64,000 nt of DNA from Opisthocomus hoazin (Eukaryota; Chordata; Aves; Opisthocomiformes; Opisthocomidae): contig NC_134433.1 of NCBI RefSeq assembly GCF_030867145.1, positions 17,395,896-17,459,895 on the forward strand, read 5' to 3'. Positions 38,201-50,420 of the stretch are shown here, piece by piece (the stretch's first letter is position 1; each line of letters begins with the position of its first letter). Under the pieces are notes generated by a model, which saw only the letters and a list, made by a program, of their open reading frames with translations, did not search any database and was not told the DNA's origin. The position numbers and the translations under genes are program-made.

Positions 38201-41200
38201 GTTGAAAATAATATACTTATTTATCCTGTGCTTTTGCATTGCCAGTTAATACCTGTAGCTTTTCATGGTGAAGGAAAACCTTCTTCTTCCAGAGGTAAAT
38301 TCTAAGGCATTTGTGTGTTATGTATGGAATGGAGGTAAGTATAGCTGTCACCATTCAGAGGCACAGAGTAAAGGGTAGGCATACCATGCTGCTCTGAGGT
38401 GATTAGGGACTGCTTAATGAGACGTTTGGTAACTCTTTCAAAACGGAGCTGACTATACTGAAACTATTTTTTGCCCATTTAGGTTTTTCTGGAGCACTAA
38501 GTCAATAGTTGCCTATTCATTATGGTTTAAATGTGGACTGTAGATTCTGGTCACAAGAAAAGAGACTGTTTCTTCTGTAAGAAAAAAGGTGTTATCCTCC
38601 TCATGTTTACTTCAGTACTTTATTTACCCACGTGAAACTAGTCGCTAGCCTGATTTGGCACACAGCTCTTCAGTGAGTTGTCATAAACTGTTCCAGGTCA
38701 GAATGCGAGCCTCATTGCAGTGTTTGTAAAACATTATTTTTACAGACAAACCATATTCTTGAAAGAACTGAATGTTCCAGATACTAAAACTAGTTTGTTG
38801 TAGTTTAATTTGCGAGCTATTCTTTGTGAACAATAAGACGGGTTGGGTCTTAGCAAATATTTTAGCAAGTCAGCTGAAGATCAAATTTTCCACCAGAAAC
38901 AAAGTTAACAAAACTTTTCAGTCAAAGAATTATTATTTCTGGAGCAAGTATCTATTTTACTTCAATATTTTGTCTTGGCTACACAGTCAAAAATCAGAAA
39001 CCCAGGATTCTTTTGTGCGCGTCACTAAGAATAGTTATCCTTCAAGGGGGGAAACCAGAATTTCCACTGCAAAAGAGCGGTGGGGATAGGTGAGGGGGGG
39101 CAGAACACGGGACACTTCAGCTCCTCTTTGAATAACAAAAGCTGTGTAAACTTTCCTGGGAGCATCCTCCACACGCACACAATTGTCTTTGGGTGACTCA
39201 TTTCAGAGCTCACTTCTGACTTCATTCATATTAAATACAAAACTCACTTTTATTTTCATTCATATCTGTCTACAGAAGTAATCTGTACAGTACAGATCAA
39301 TACAGAGCAAATGTGAATATTTCACCCTAGGACAGTGAAAATAGACAAGTTAAAATCACCCCTCTGGAGGCTTATATTGGGGAACAACTTCACCGTTGTT
39401 TGAAGGGTAGTCAAATAAATATATCTTGATTTTTTTGGCAGGTGATCTTGGCCCAGCTGTTTGGGGTCTTTTTAATTATTTATTTTTGGGGTGACTTAAA
39501 TTGATGGTGACCACCATTCTGGGAGTTAATTAGGTGCAGGTGTCCTTCATGAAACACCTCTCAGGTCTTTACTAATTTATATGTCTCATTGCTGCAGCCA
39601 CTCTAGCTATGTGGAGTTCCTCTACTCCACTCTACACTACAGTGCAGTTGAATTGATCCATCAATAGGTTGGAGTCTGCACAATAAATCGAAGTCAGGGA
39701 GAAGGTCAGGATTGTCTGCCTCCTGATGAACATTTAAGGAATAGAAATCAGAAAGGGTAAGTGTTTGGGTTTTTTTTCCTGGAGTACTTTGGTGCCCCAT
39801 AACAGCAGGAGTCAAAAGATCAGAAAATGACCCTAATAAATACTAGGAGGCAGGAAGCCTATACTTTTTAATATTATGCAGATGAGAGCTCCAAGTTCAT
39901 ACACTTTGTGAAGCATTTATAAATGATTTCTTCATCTTCCTCTTTCTCTTCCAGAATATTAAAATGAGCCTTTCTATGCAAGGAATAGAGATGATATAGG
40001 CACTTCCAGCAAAAGGATATGATGTTCTGGAATCCTGTTCCCAGCAATATGGCCTTATTCTGTACTGTTTATCTACAGGGAAGCAGGGATGACTCTTCCA
40101 CTCAGGAAATCTAGCATCTGAGGAATCACCATGGGCTTCAGAGATGAATCCTTGGGGGAGGTTCAGGCTAGGTCTGCAGATAATCTGGTACATTTGGTAA
40201 ATGCTGCTGAGGAGCAGCTCAGCTCCTGAAAGCTCAGGCATTTAGCTATTCAGGTTGAGGAGCAGGAGGGTATGGGGCTGCATCTCCACTCTTACACAGT
40301 TTTGAGAAATAAAGCAAAATGATAGTGGCTTGGGATTTTTTTTCTCTTTGTGGAATTTGAACTTTAAGTCTTCCTTATGATGAAAGGGCTGTTGATGATC
40401 ATTTACAAAGGGTACACTGTTTGTTTGAAGATAGAGGTGGGCCCACAGATACACAAGGTGACACTCTGAACAGCTGTAAAAGGGAAAAAAAAAAAGTTTT
40501 ATGCACTGATGTCTATCAGATGACTAAATCAAGGTGTCAAGTCACATATAAAGGTCTGTGTCACCATGGTCGGTAGCAATATTAGATCATCTGAGCACAA
40601 TCAACTGATTATTTGAGTATTTTTAAGGTTCTTCCAGTCTCCCATGCCTTGGAGCTGGAGTACTGGGAACAGAGACAAGGGTCTTTCATAGCCCTGCTTT
40701 GATTTTGGCAGAAGCTAAAATATTTTTAATTTGACATAATAGATTCGCTGAACTGGATTTTTGTGGCAAATCAGCACTTCTGACTTGGTCTGTAGACGAG
40801 TGTATTCCACAGCCAGTTTTTGAGGTCTTTACCAGTGCAGAATCAAGGAATTTGCCTCATGGTGAGGTTGGCTGTGTCTTTTCTCAGCACACACTGTGAT
40901 TGTATGGAGGTGTAGTCCAGGCTTGGTCCCTTGACATAGAGTTCAGACACAGCAGTAACAATGCAGCATCCACTGCATGATCAGAGTTACGTCCAACTAT
41001 GGTCTCTACAGCAGACCAGTGGAAATACAGCTTTTGTAGTTACACTGCCAGTGTATTTGTCCAAATATTTCCGGAATGTACTGGCTGATTCCAGTCCAGT
41101 TTCATGGATGGGGAGAGAATCTTGGGGTAACATGCATCTAGTGAGAAGAAAGAGACCTGGTTACACCCTAACAATGGGAAAAGTTGCAGAGAAAGTCCAC

Positions 41201-42243
41201 AAGAGAATTTTGATTACACAGAAATCATCACTAGAAATTTTGCTTATAGGAAATCTGCTTCTTTAGTTCTAGTGCTCCCAAAATGACACTTCAAATAAAA
41301 TGATTGCTATTTACTGTTCTAAATACTAGTCTTCAGAGAAGATGCACAGATAATACTGGTGCAAAGCACCCAGAAAAAATGCTGTGAAGACACTGGACCC
41401 CTGCAAATTCGCCAAGATATTCAGCTGGGTGTAAAGTCAAGACGTATGCCTCCAGTGAAATGAACAGTGCTCCATGAGTAGATGTCTATTAATATCTGTC
41501 ACAGGGTGTTCTTTATGGAGATCATTGCTGCTTAGGGTCAAAGAGTGCTTATGCTAACAGCCTCTTTCTTTTTTTTCTTGCTAGCTTTGATACTCACGCT
41601 GCATCAACACAGCATCTTACAGTAATAATGTGGTAATTATTTACCTGCTTAGAGATTGAAAAGAGCAGCACTGAATGGATTCAGCCAAATGGTGAATCCA
41701 TCACACGGATTGAAAATGGTGACTCTGGATCCCAGCTGAGCAGGTATTCAGCATGTACCCCTTCTCCCTTTCTTTTTTAAAATTACCTTAGCCTCCTGGT
41801 GAAAAAGGATGAAGCTGACTGATTGATTAAAATTATGTATGTTGAGAATTATGGGGCTGGCTTTTCTTTCCAACACCACCAGATCTTCATGTCTGCAACA
41901 GCATTGAAGCCAGTGGAGATAATCTTGACTATAAGCACTGACAGGCTGGCTAGCATGCAACTAAATATTCTTGCCAAATATTGGTGTAGACATCCGTGAA
42001 ACTGTAACTATTTGTGCACCACCTTTGCAATGACCAAGAATTAAAGTTATTTTCATCATGAGTGGGTGAGGTTGTGGGTGAGTGTACTGAATATTTAGAG
42101 TTTTACTTGCCAGCAAGAAGGCATCTCACTATTCATATTTTCATTATTGGAGACCATGCATTTCCAGCTCTATCTATAAAAGTAACCACAGTGCTATTTC
42201 TGGTATAGCTGGATGTTCCTGTGCAAGAATAGGAGAATATGAT

Positions 42244-42261
42244 CCCCCCCCCCCCCCCCCC
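42244..42261. repeat. poly-C tract of 18 bases
   Basis: An uninterrupted C homopolymer in otherwise A/T-rich intergenic sequence. Confidence 0.97.
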
Positions 42262-42910
42262 AATTCTCTTAAGTCAGGCAGTTGAGATGATGATGTAAAA
42301 ACTAGAAAAAAAATTGTTTGGTTTTTCTATTTAGCCCCAATGATTTAATTAACATTACTCATTTATTATCAGAATTTTAGTTCCTGGGATTTCATAGCTT
42401 TGATCCTTAGCTGACATGAACTGGCAGGTTTGTATAAACTGCAGCTGCTCATCCATTTTATACCTGGGTGAAGTGAGTCTTGTGTCTGAATCAGTATTGT
42501 ACATCAGTATGTATTTTCATGCTGTGTTACCACCAGCGTTGAAGTAACACCTACAGGCCCAACATTTTGAAGTCTGGCTCTCCACATAATTAGTTTTACT
42601 TGGTTTTGAGAGCTACGATTTACCAAGTCTAAAGCTCCTTCAGAGATGAGCTTGCAGCTCAGGTTCCAGCAGTTTGGCCGATTCAGCATTTTAGGGATGA
42701 GCAAGTGGAATGGTCTTGCTTGTCTACCATTAGCTTTCTTTCTCTAGACCATTATGCCAGCCACTCCTTTCAAAACTTCCGGAAAGGCCTGAGGTTTTGA
42801 CCTCATTCACTACACAAGGACTCAGTCTCTGAGCTGTCAGAGAAGCTCTGTGCAATAGCCCACTACTCATTTCTGTTGTTCGTGTTTGGAAATGGCAAAA
42901 AAACAAAAAA

Positions 42911-42931
42911 GGGGGGGGGGGGGGGGGGGGG
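42911..42931. repeat. poly-G tract of 21 bases
   Basis: An uninterrupted G homopolymer directly after an A-rich stretch. Length uncertain in any assembly. Confidence 0.97.
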
Positions 42932-43842
42932 CAGGCCAGGATTAACATTTGTGCCAATTACAAAAACTACAACACCCTCCTGCCTGCTAGTCTGCTATAG
43001 ATAAATCCAAACAAACTAAACCTAGATATCCAAAATTTACATTTATTCACAGTAACTTTTTGTGTAGCTCATCTGGATCTTGAGCTTCCAGGTTAAATTG
43101 GAGGAAAAGATCACATTCTTAAGCCTCTATTCTCAGCTGTAGTGCCAGGAAACTTTCCTATTTTTAAAAAATAAAAAAATATGTTCTTATGTAAGGAATA
43201 TGTTGCCATGCCAATTAGCAGAGCTGTTGGTCTATTCATGTGATTATTAAGAAAAATCCCTCACCTGTAGTCCATGTGAGCATACCTATTAGTTTCAGCA
43301 CCAAATTAACTATTTGCTTCTCACTTGCTGAACATAGTCAAAACATATTATAAAATAAAGGGGATATAATTTTTCATTAATTCCAATTTCTTGTCAATGA
43401 TTTCCTTAGTTTTATACATAATTCTTCCTGGTGTTTTCCCTACATCCTTCTGCTCAGTGCCACTGTAGAAGAGCCTAAAAATGAAATGACATAAAAAGTG
43501 GATCAAATTACATCATTATTGGAGTATTATTTGGCAAATTAAAATTAAATAACTAGTAATGGTAATTCAAAATATAATGGAAAACAAGCAAAATTATTCA
43601 TATTTGAAATCGTTATAAAATAGATAACATTTAGTTTATAGTTCTGCAAGATTGGCTATGGATCTCAGACTTTTTACCTTCCTTCATTACTGGGGAATGA
43701 ATTTGTTTCTGGCCTGTTTGACATTCAACAGGATAACAGTTCCTTCAGATCAGGCCCCATACATCCTGGCTTGTTGTAGAATTCTTTCCTCGGAGCATCT
43801 CAAAAAGGGCTTCAAATGGTGAGCAATATCTTTGTGGAGATG

Positions 43843-44426
43843 TGTCCTAGCTTTGGCTGGGATAGAGTTAATTTTCTTCATAGTAGCTAGTATGGGGCTG
43901 TGTTTTGGATTTGTGCTGAAAACAGTGTTGATAATACAGGGATGTTTTTGTCATTGCTGGGCAGTGCTTACACAGAGTCAAGGCCTTTTCTGCTCCTTAC
44001 CCCACCCCATCAGCGAGTAGGTGCACAAGAAGCTGTGAGGGGACACAGCTGGGACAGCTGATCCCAGCAGACCCAAGGGATATTCCATGCCATAGGGTGT
44101 CATGCTCAGCATATAAAGCAGGGGGAAGAAGAAGGAAGGGGGGGACACATATGGAATGATGGTGTTTGTCTTCCCAAGTAACCATGAGGCGTGATGGAGT
44201 CCTGCTTTCCTGGAGATGGCTGAACACCTGCCTGCTAATGGGAAATGGTGAATTAATTCCTTGCTGTTTTGCTCATGTGCACAGCTTTTGCTTTACCTGT
44301 TAAACTGCCTTTATCTCAACCCATGAGTTTTCTCTCTTTTACCCTTCTGATTCTCTCCCCCATCCCACTGGGGTGACTGAGCGAGTGGCTGTCTGGTGCT
44401 TAGTTGCTTGCTGAGGTTAAACCACA
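43843..44426 (+). mobile_element. well-preserved solo LTR (avian ERVL-like), TSD AGATG
   Basis: It starts TGTCCTAGCTTTGGCTGGGA and ends GAGGTTAAACCACA, with AGATG directly repeated on both sides (43838-43842 and 44427-44431). It is 584 bp with no internal viral genes. A TATA box (ATATAAAG, 44111) marks the U3/R border. It is the best-preserved copy of the family seen at 8184, 59846 and, more distantly, 6505 and 62043. Intact ends and duplication indicate a comparatively recent insertion. Confidence 0.92.
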
Positions 44427-44829
44427 AGATGTTTCTTGTAGACCATTGTTCTCAGGTTCAATGCATATGGCTTCTGGCTGTGACAAGCGTATTTGACCCC
44501 TTGACCAGACTGGCAGTGGTTTAGTGCAGGCTCCAGAGGAGGTAAAGTTCTGAGCTGTAGCCAGGCCAAAAACTCCTCTAATTTCAATCTGTTCTCTAAA
44601 CACCCACAAAGGAACAGAGTGACACAGTAAGCATTGATGCATATGAACTTAAACCAACAAACATGAGATTAACTCATGAATAGCGGGTGGCTTTTCCAAG
44701 AGTCGTTTATCAAGAAACAAAGAAAGCTGTGGGTACAAGGAGTCTCATGCATACCTTTCCCATGTCATGTAACTTGACTATGAGCCAACCACTTTATCGC
44801 ATAAATGTGACAGCCTAAGTGAATCTTCT

Positions 44830-45397
44830 TTGAGCTCTCCCTGTTAGGCAGCGTGGCTGCACACCAGTGATCTCCCCTTGAACTGGGACACCCCTCAGGG
44901 TTGCTCCTGGAGGCTGAGGGATCTTTCACCAACAGCAGTTCTTTGGTAAGCGACCAATATCACACATAACCCTCCAGTATGATAACTTTGATTTTGCTTT
45001 GGTAATTTTGATTGCATGCTGAATTGATGCTAATGAAACATTCATATATAATCCTTTAGACATAAACAGTTGATCAAGTATGAGGCTAAGCCTGGATCCA
45101 GCCACACCTAGACTCCTCTCTGAAAAGGAGTTTAGAAAGCAAGAGGGTCCACTCTGAACCTCGTGACTGCACAGGAGGGTCTTCCTTACTCTTTTTGTCT
45201 CTTGTCTCTCTGCAAATCATTCTAACTCGAGTGTAACTCAATTCTCCATTGTATGTTTCTTCCATGTAGTAATTCATAGAGTGAACCTTGCCATCGAACT
45301 TTGTTAAGCTGCACTTTCACAACATCGTATTAAAATCACTTTCTCTAATACCTTTGACAGTGGTTCTTTAAGCAATCTAAATCACCCTTCTGCGACA
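44830..45397 (+). mobile_element. probable second LTR of another avian ERV family (borders uncertain)
   Basis: Several blocks resemble an avian LTR from memory: CCCTTGAACTGGGACACCCC, GCTCCTGGAGGCTGAGGGAT, a TATA-like CATATATAATCC at about 45040, and GGATCCAGCCACACCTAGAC followed by a T/C-rich stretch. No reading frame of gag, pol or env adjoins it. The left border is not visible and the right border near GCGACA is a guess. It lies about 400 bases from the solo LTR at 43843 but is a different family. Confidence 0.4.
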
Positions 45398-48300
45398 CTG
45401 GCAAATGGCTGACTTCAAATTCATCTGCCTTCCAGATGACCTAAGAATAGAAGACCGACGTATTTTTAACCAACTTCTTAAAGAAAAACATAAAATTCTT
45501 TCTGACACCTGACATTTAATCTTGAACTTATCTTTGCTTTCTAATGGTTGTCTGAAGCTAGAGGAGTACCATAGTCATATAAGTACACATTCCAGCACCT
45601 GCAATAAGCCACAGTATTTTAAGTCTTTTTACCCTATTTGACCAAATTTACAGCTCCATTGATGGTGTTTAACAGTCTTCATATGAAGATTGTGCTACCG
45701 TGACTGTCACAGGCTGGCTTTTGAAATGCACATTACCTGCCAGTTTCTTGACCTCAAAAAATAGAACTCAGTGAACAGTTAAGCCTTTAATTAAATATGT
45801 TCTGACAATTGTTTCAGTCACTGATAACTATGATCTTGTTTCTATTGAATTACAATTATAACATTGGAGTAAAAAAATTGCAGACTTTGTACTGGCTTGT
45901 TATAAATATAACATAATGCATACTCTGTTCCCTGTGATTTAACCATATTTGAAGCAGGATACTCTCCAGCCTGCAGAATTCTGTCTTGCATTCTATGGGT
46001 AAAATCCTTTAAGATGTCATTATCCATGTCAATACAAGTTTGCACTCTACTCTAAAGTAGAGGGCAAATGTATGAACAAAAGAGGGTGTCTTGGGTTCCA
46101 AGCACTGGGTATAAAATACTTACTGTTCAACTTGATAATTTTTCAGTCATGAAGCTTTGCTGGATCTTCTTTTCTTTCAGATGCAAATGCACTATACTAT
46201 GGTCTCATAGATAAACCCTTCACAACACCTCACTTCCTCAGTGTCCACCTTGAAGTTCTAATAGCAATTCAGACAAGACTTTATTTTCTGCTGTGCTTAA
46301 TGGACTCTTGGTGCCTTCATGTCCCAGAAGTGGCTCCATGTACTGACTGTGTCTCTATGCCAGTTCTAATGCTGTTATATTGTACTTGTCGTCATTAACC
46401 ATTCAATTATATAAAAAGCATTATTGCCAGCGCAGTACTAATCAACACGACTAAAAATGCCAGAACCTAGCCTATCACTTCTAATATTCTCTGAAACCCA
46501 TGAGTGTAAACTTTCAGCTTTAATAAGTGGAAGGCATATCCAGCTAAAAATTTACATTTTTGTCAGTTCAAAGTATCCAGTGTGAAAAACAATACAGGTG
46601 ACTGGGATAGACAACTTTAGTTAAAAGACAATGGTTTCCACACTTAAGCCCTCAGAAGCAACTCTGAATTAAGTCATAGATGTGAACACGTGAGATCTTC
46701 ATCTACAGGACATATTTTGTTATCAATTTGAAATGGAATCTCCGGGTCCTTGAAAGAATCAAGTGCCTTTCTAATACCTCAAATATTAAAGGAGAGACCT
46801 TTTCTTGGCAGGATGGAAGGTACTTCATTTAGTACTTAAAAAGTCCAAAGTTCTGTGTGGCAGTTGGAAAAAGATGTTGAAATCCAGACATCAAGATCAA
46901 ACAATTGATGACAGTAGAAACATTATGTTATTCTGTGGACCTGGAAAGATCTTTCTGTATCCTGGTATCCAAGGTTTTCCTAAATATAGCATTTACAAAG
47001 GCATGTCACAAACTCGATGTTATTGTCACTTAGATCCTATCTGTATTTACTACTGCAGCCATGTGTCATTTTTTGAATGCAGTTTTCAACTTTCAACAGC
47101 TTTATTTGCGTAAGGTAGAAAACAACTATCTCTTTCTGTTTGTTAGATAATATATCTGTTTCATACATAAATTCACTGTAATTTTATCATACTTTGTCAA
47201 AATGTCTCAGAAAAAAAAAAAACAGTTCCAGAAACATTTTCTAGACAAACAAAACCAGCAATGGCAGTCAAGTCTCTATAAAAGGAGAAACTGAGGTAGT
47301 AATGTTGTCCTGGTTTCACAACAATATGGAAAAATCCTGGCTCACAGCCACATACATTAACACTTCTACCCTGAAAGTTTGACTCAACTGATACTTCAAG
47401 GCAGAAAAAAAATTCCAACTTTTCCTAGAGAATGTTCTTAGCTATTACACTATGATCCTGACTTTCAATTTTGTTCCTAGTTTTGATGGCTAAGAATTGA
47501 GATGTTTGCCTTAACTCTGGCAAACCTACATAGTAATTTATTCCTGTGAGCAACCCTTTTTTAGGATTCTCTTCTCCAAAGTCAGTCTTGGGAGAGAAAT
47601 CACATTCCAGAATAGCAATGCAGACACATGGGATCTGTTTGATCTCTGGTTTTAGCCCAAAGTCTGTGTTTACTGGGGAGTGACTTGTTATGTTTTGATA
47701 TAGTAATGGTACTATTCCACAACCACTAAAACCTTGTCTAAAAAAAGCAACCCTATTTTATTAAGAAAAACTATGCATAAATCCTTTTTAGATGGTTTTT
47801 GTAACCCTATTCCCAGGGAAAAAAAAAAATCACACTGCATAGGAAAAGATAGTATTATAGAAAATTGCTGAGACACTGAAAATAGTTCAAGAAATTAAAA
47901 TAGCAAAACACTTTAAAAAAAAAGTGAAATGAAAATCAGTCAGATTTTAGGTAAGTCTGTATACAGTGTACTGTTGCACAAGTGCCTAATAATAGAATTA
48001 ATGTAATAGTGAACCTAAGCTAGCTTAACAGTGCTAAACCATTGGGGCTTTTGTTTCAGACAAGTTCTGAAAATTTAGTATATAACACCAAGCAGAACTG
48101 CAACTTCTGGAATAAATTTACAACCTCAGATGCTGGGCTCCTCTCCAGGGTGCTGATGCAACAGTGCAGTTCTGCTCTGCACTCTTGGAGCGTTTGTTTA
48201 TTAACTGCTTTCACTCTGATACAATTTTTTTTTTTTAATGAATGAAGAATTAAGTGCAGAGGTTGACTGAAATATGCTTGGCTCATTGTAAAGTTGCTAT

Positions 48301-49700
48301 GAAAAACAAAACAAAGTCCAAGTTCAAATATCTGTCCAATATGCAGAAAGAAACAAAAAATCAAAACGTAGTTTAGTATTTTAAGGTTGAGTCTCTCCTG
48401 TTTCCTTCTGCTCCGGAAGTGATCAATGGCTTATCTAGTACAAAGTTAAAATGAATGTTCTTCAAATACAAACAGAAGATCGTGCTCTTTTTATCCTTCC
48501 CAGCTCAAGCATTTATCTGTCTATCTGGGGAAAAAAAAAAATGAAATGACTAGAACACTGACACCAAAGCAACCTTCTAATGGAATTGGACTGAATTGCC
48601 TATATGGTAAAAGCTCCCTTACATGACAGAATAAATCATTACTACTTCAAAAGGTTGTTTACTCACATTGTACGTCATTAAATCTGTGATGTTAGAGCAT
48701 GAACAGTTCAGATCTGGAACACAAAGTCTTCTTGAGAAACCTGGAGGACTGATGATTCACTAGTGGCAGCAATGATAAAAACATAAATGCAAAGATCCAT
48801 GGCAAAAAAGAGTACAGAACTCCCAGAAATGCACTCTTAAAATTCCTTCCTTACTCATCTACCAAAGGATAGGTCACATGGCTGGTCTACCATCTCTGGA
48901 GAACATTGACAAAATGCTAACCTTTCCAGCCACATCACTGTTAGCAGGAATACTCTTTTTTGGTTAGGAAACAAGCCTATAAAACGTAGTCATGTTATCT
49001 TTATGCCTACACTGCATACCATTGGAACTAGCATTGCATGTGCGACTTTTTTATCCGGATAGTGGAAGATTGCAGATTTTTGGAGACTGCTCCATGAGGG
49101 TGGTAAGTAAAGTCTTCAGTCATTCATTTGTTTTGCTTGCAAAGTTTTCAGAGTGAAGCGATTGATGTAAAACTGAACTTTGGTTGTTTAAAAGTACACT
49201 GGACTTTGTACTTTGATTGCTGAGTGCTTTGATTTTTGACTGCCGCCACTTTAAAGTTTGAAGTGAGCTGCAGGAGATGACAGCACAGCAGAGCAACCTG
49301 AACAGGGAGGCATTTTCCCAGTGCTATATTCAGGCTCGGTTTTTATTTGGATATTGAAATCTCTGAATATTCTTTTCAACTACAGATCTGGTATGCGCTG
49401 CTACTGTACAACCAACGGGAGGCATTCGCTTACCCAGCGTGGTGAATAGATGGTGCCTGCCTATATTGTGCTATATTCGAAATCCGAATTCCTGTGTATC
49501 TTATCTATGTGTTTCTGTGTAATATTGTCACAGGGAACACACTGCCGCTGAGCAGCGCACATCTCCCTCATGAAACCGACAGAACTCATTTTTTAGGAAA
49601 CTGAAAATTGTACATAACCAGCATTTGCCCGAGGGATGTTACATCAGCGTCTGAAACGAACGCAGAACGAGGACTGCTGTCACCACGCGTCTGAGAACAA
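45398..49700. other. A/T-rich intergenic sequence upstream of MED31
   Basis: No gene is recognised. The plus ORF at 46805-47113 (102 codons) is the longest but has no recognisable domain. Several A-runs of 9-12 bases are scattered through it. From about 49700 the base composition changes to the CpG island of MED31. Confidence 0.5.
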
Positions 49701-49729
49701 CGACTGAAGATTTTCACGAGGAATTCTTT

Positions 49730-50420
49730 TTGCCGTGGGAAAACCGCAGCGCACGAGGAGAAGGCAGCACCGGACCGGCCGTTCCCGCTCGCCCCGCTCT
49801 CCGCTGACGGCGCACGCGGCTCCGGCTCCGCCCCCGAGCGGCCTCCACCGCCGCTGCCAGCGGGCGGCCGGGGGCGGGCTCCTCCCCCAGCACCGGGGGC
49901 GCTGGCGCCCACCCCCGGCCGCGGCCCGCGCGCCGCCCCACCAGCCGCCCCGCCGAGAGAGAGGCCGCGGTCCGGCCCGTTGCCGGGCAACCGCCGCCGC
50001 CTTCCCAGCGTGCCTCAGTGCCGCTTTCCGCCGAGCTTCCGTCCGCCGGCAGCGGCTGTCCGCGCCGCCATCTTGCGCCTGGGCGAGTTGCGCAGGCCGG
50101 CGGGCCGCCATGGAGGCAGGTGAGGGGCGGCAGTTGCCGCTGTCTCCCGGGCACTCAGAGGGCTGGGTCCAGCGGGACAGCGCGGCGAGGGGCGGGCAGC
50201 CTGAGCGGTCGGCAGCTGCTGGGCGGGCTCTGAGCCCGCTTCCTCGGAGAAGGGGGCTTGGGGTAAGCTCCTGCCGCCGCGCGGGCCCTCCCGCTTCTGC
50301 CCTGGTCAGGCCGGCCCCGGCCGCCCCTTGGCTCCGTTGCTGCCGTCCGTGGCGCTCCCGGAAGCCGCCGCAGCCCTCATCCTCCCGCGGGCGGGGAGGC
50401 GGCGAGAGGGCGTCCGCCGT
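49730..50420. promoter_or_regulatory. CpG island promoter of MED31
   Basis: Dense CpG and very high G+C surround the MED31 ATG at 50110, with no TATA box. The sequence CCGCCATCTTGCG at 50065-50077 is a good YY1-type site (core GCCATCTT), common in housekeeping promoters. Long ORFs on both strands here are composition artefacts. Confidence 0.85.

Larger units (their letters stand above)
32260..43842. other. gene-poor intergenic interval between SLC13A5 and MED31, left part
   Basis: I see no exon of a known family on either strand in about 11.5 kb. ORFs are short and lack motifs. There is a tiny CR1-like tail (TATAGAATCACAGAATT) near 33135 and an A/T-rich palindrome-like patch at about 37298-37345. 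In human the C17orf100 locus lies in the corresponding region; I cannot identify a counterpart. Confidence 0.5.

Noticed and set aside
46805-47113. 102-codon plus-strand ORF in the intergenic gap
   Set aside because: No homology recognised, A/T-rich surroundings, no convincing splice or promoter context; consistent with chance.
47308-47330. LTR-like start TTGTCCTGGTTTCACA
   Set aside because: Only the first bases resemble an LTR terminus; the following sequence does not match the family.
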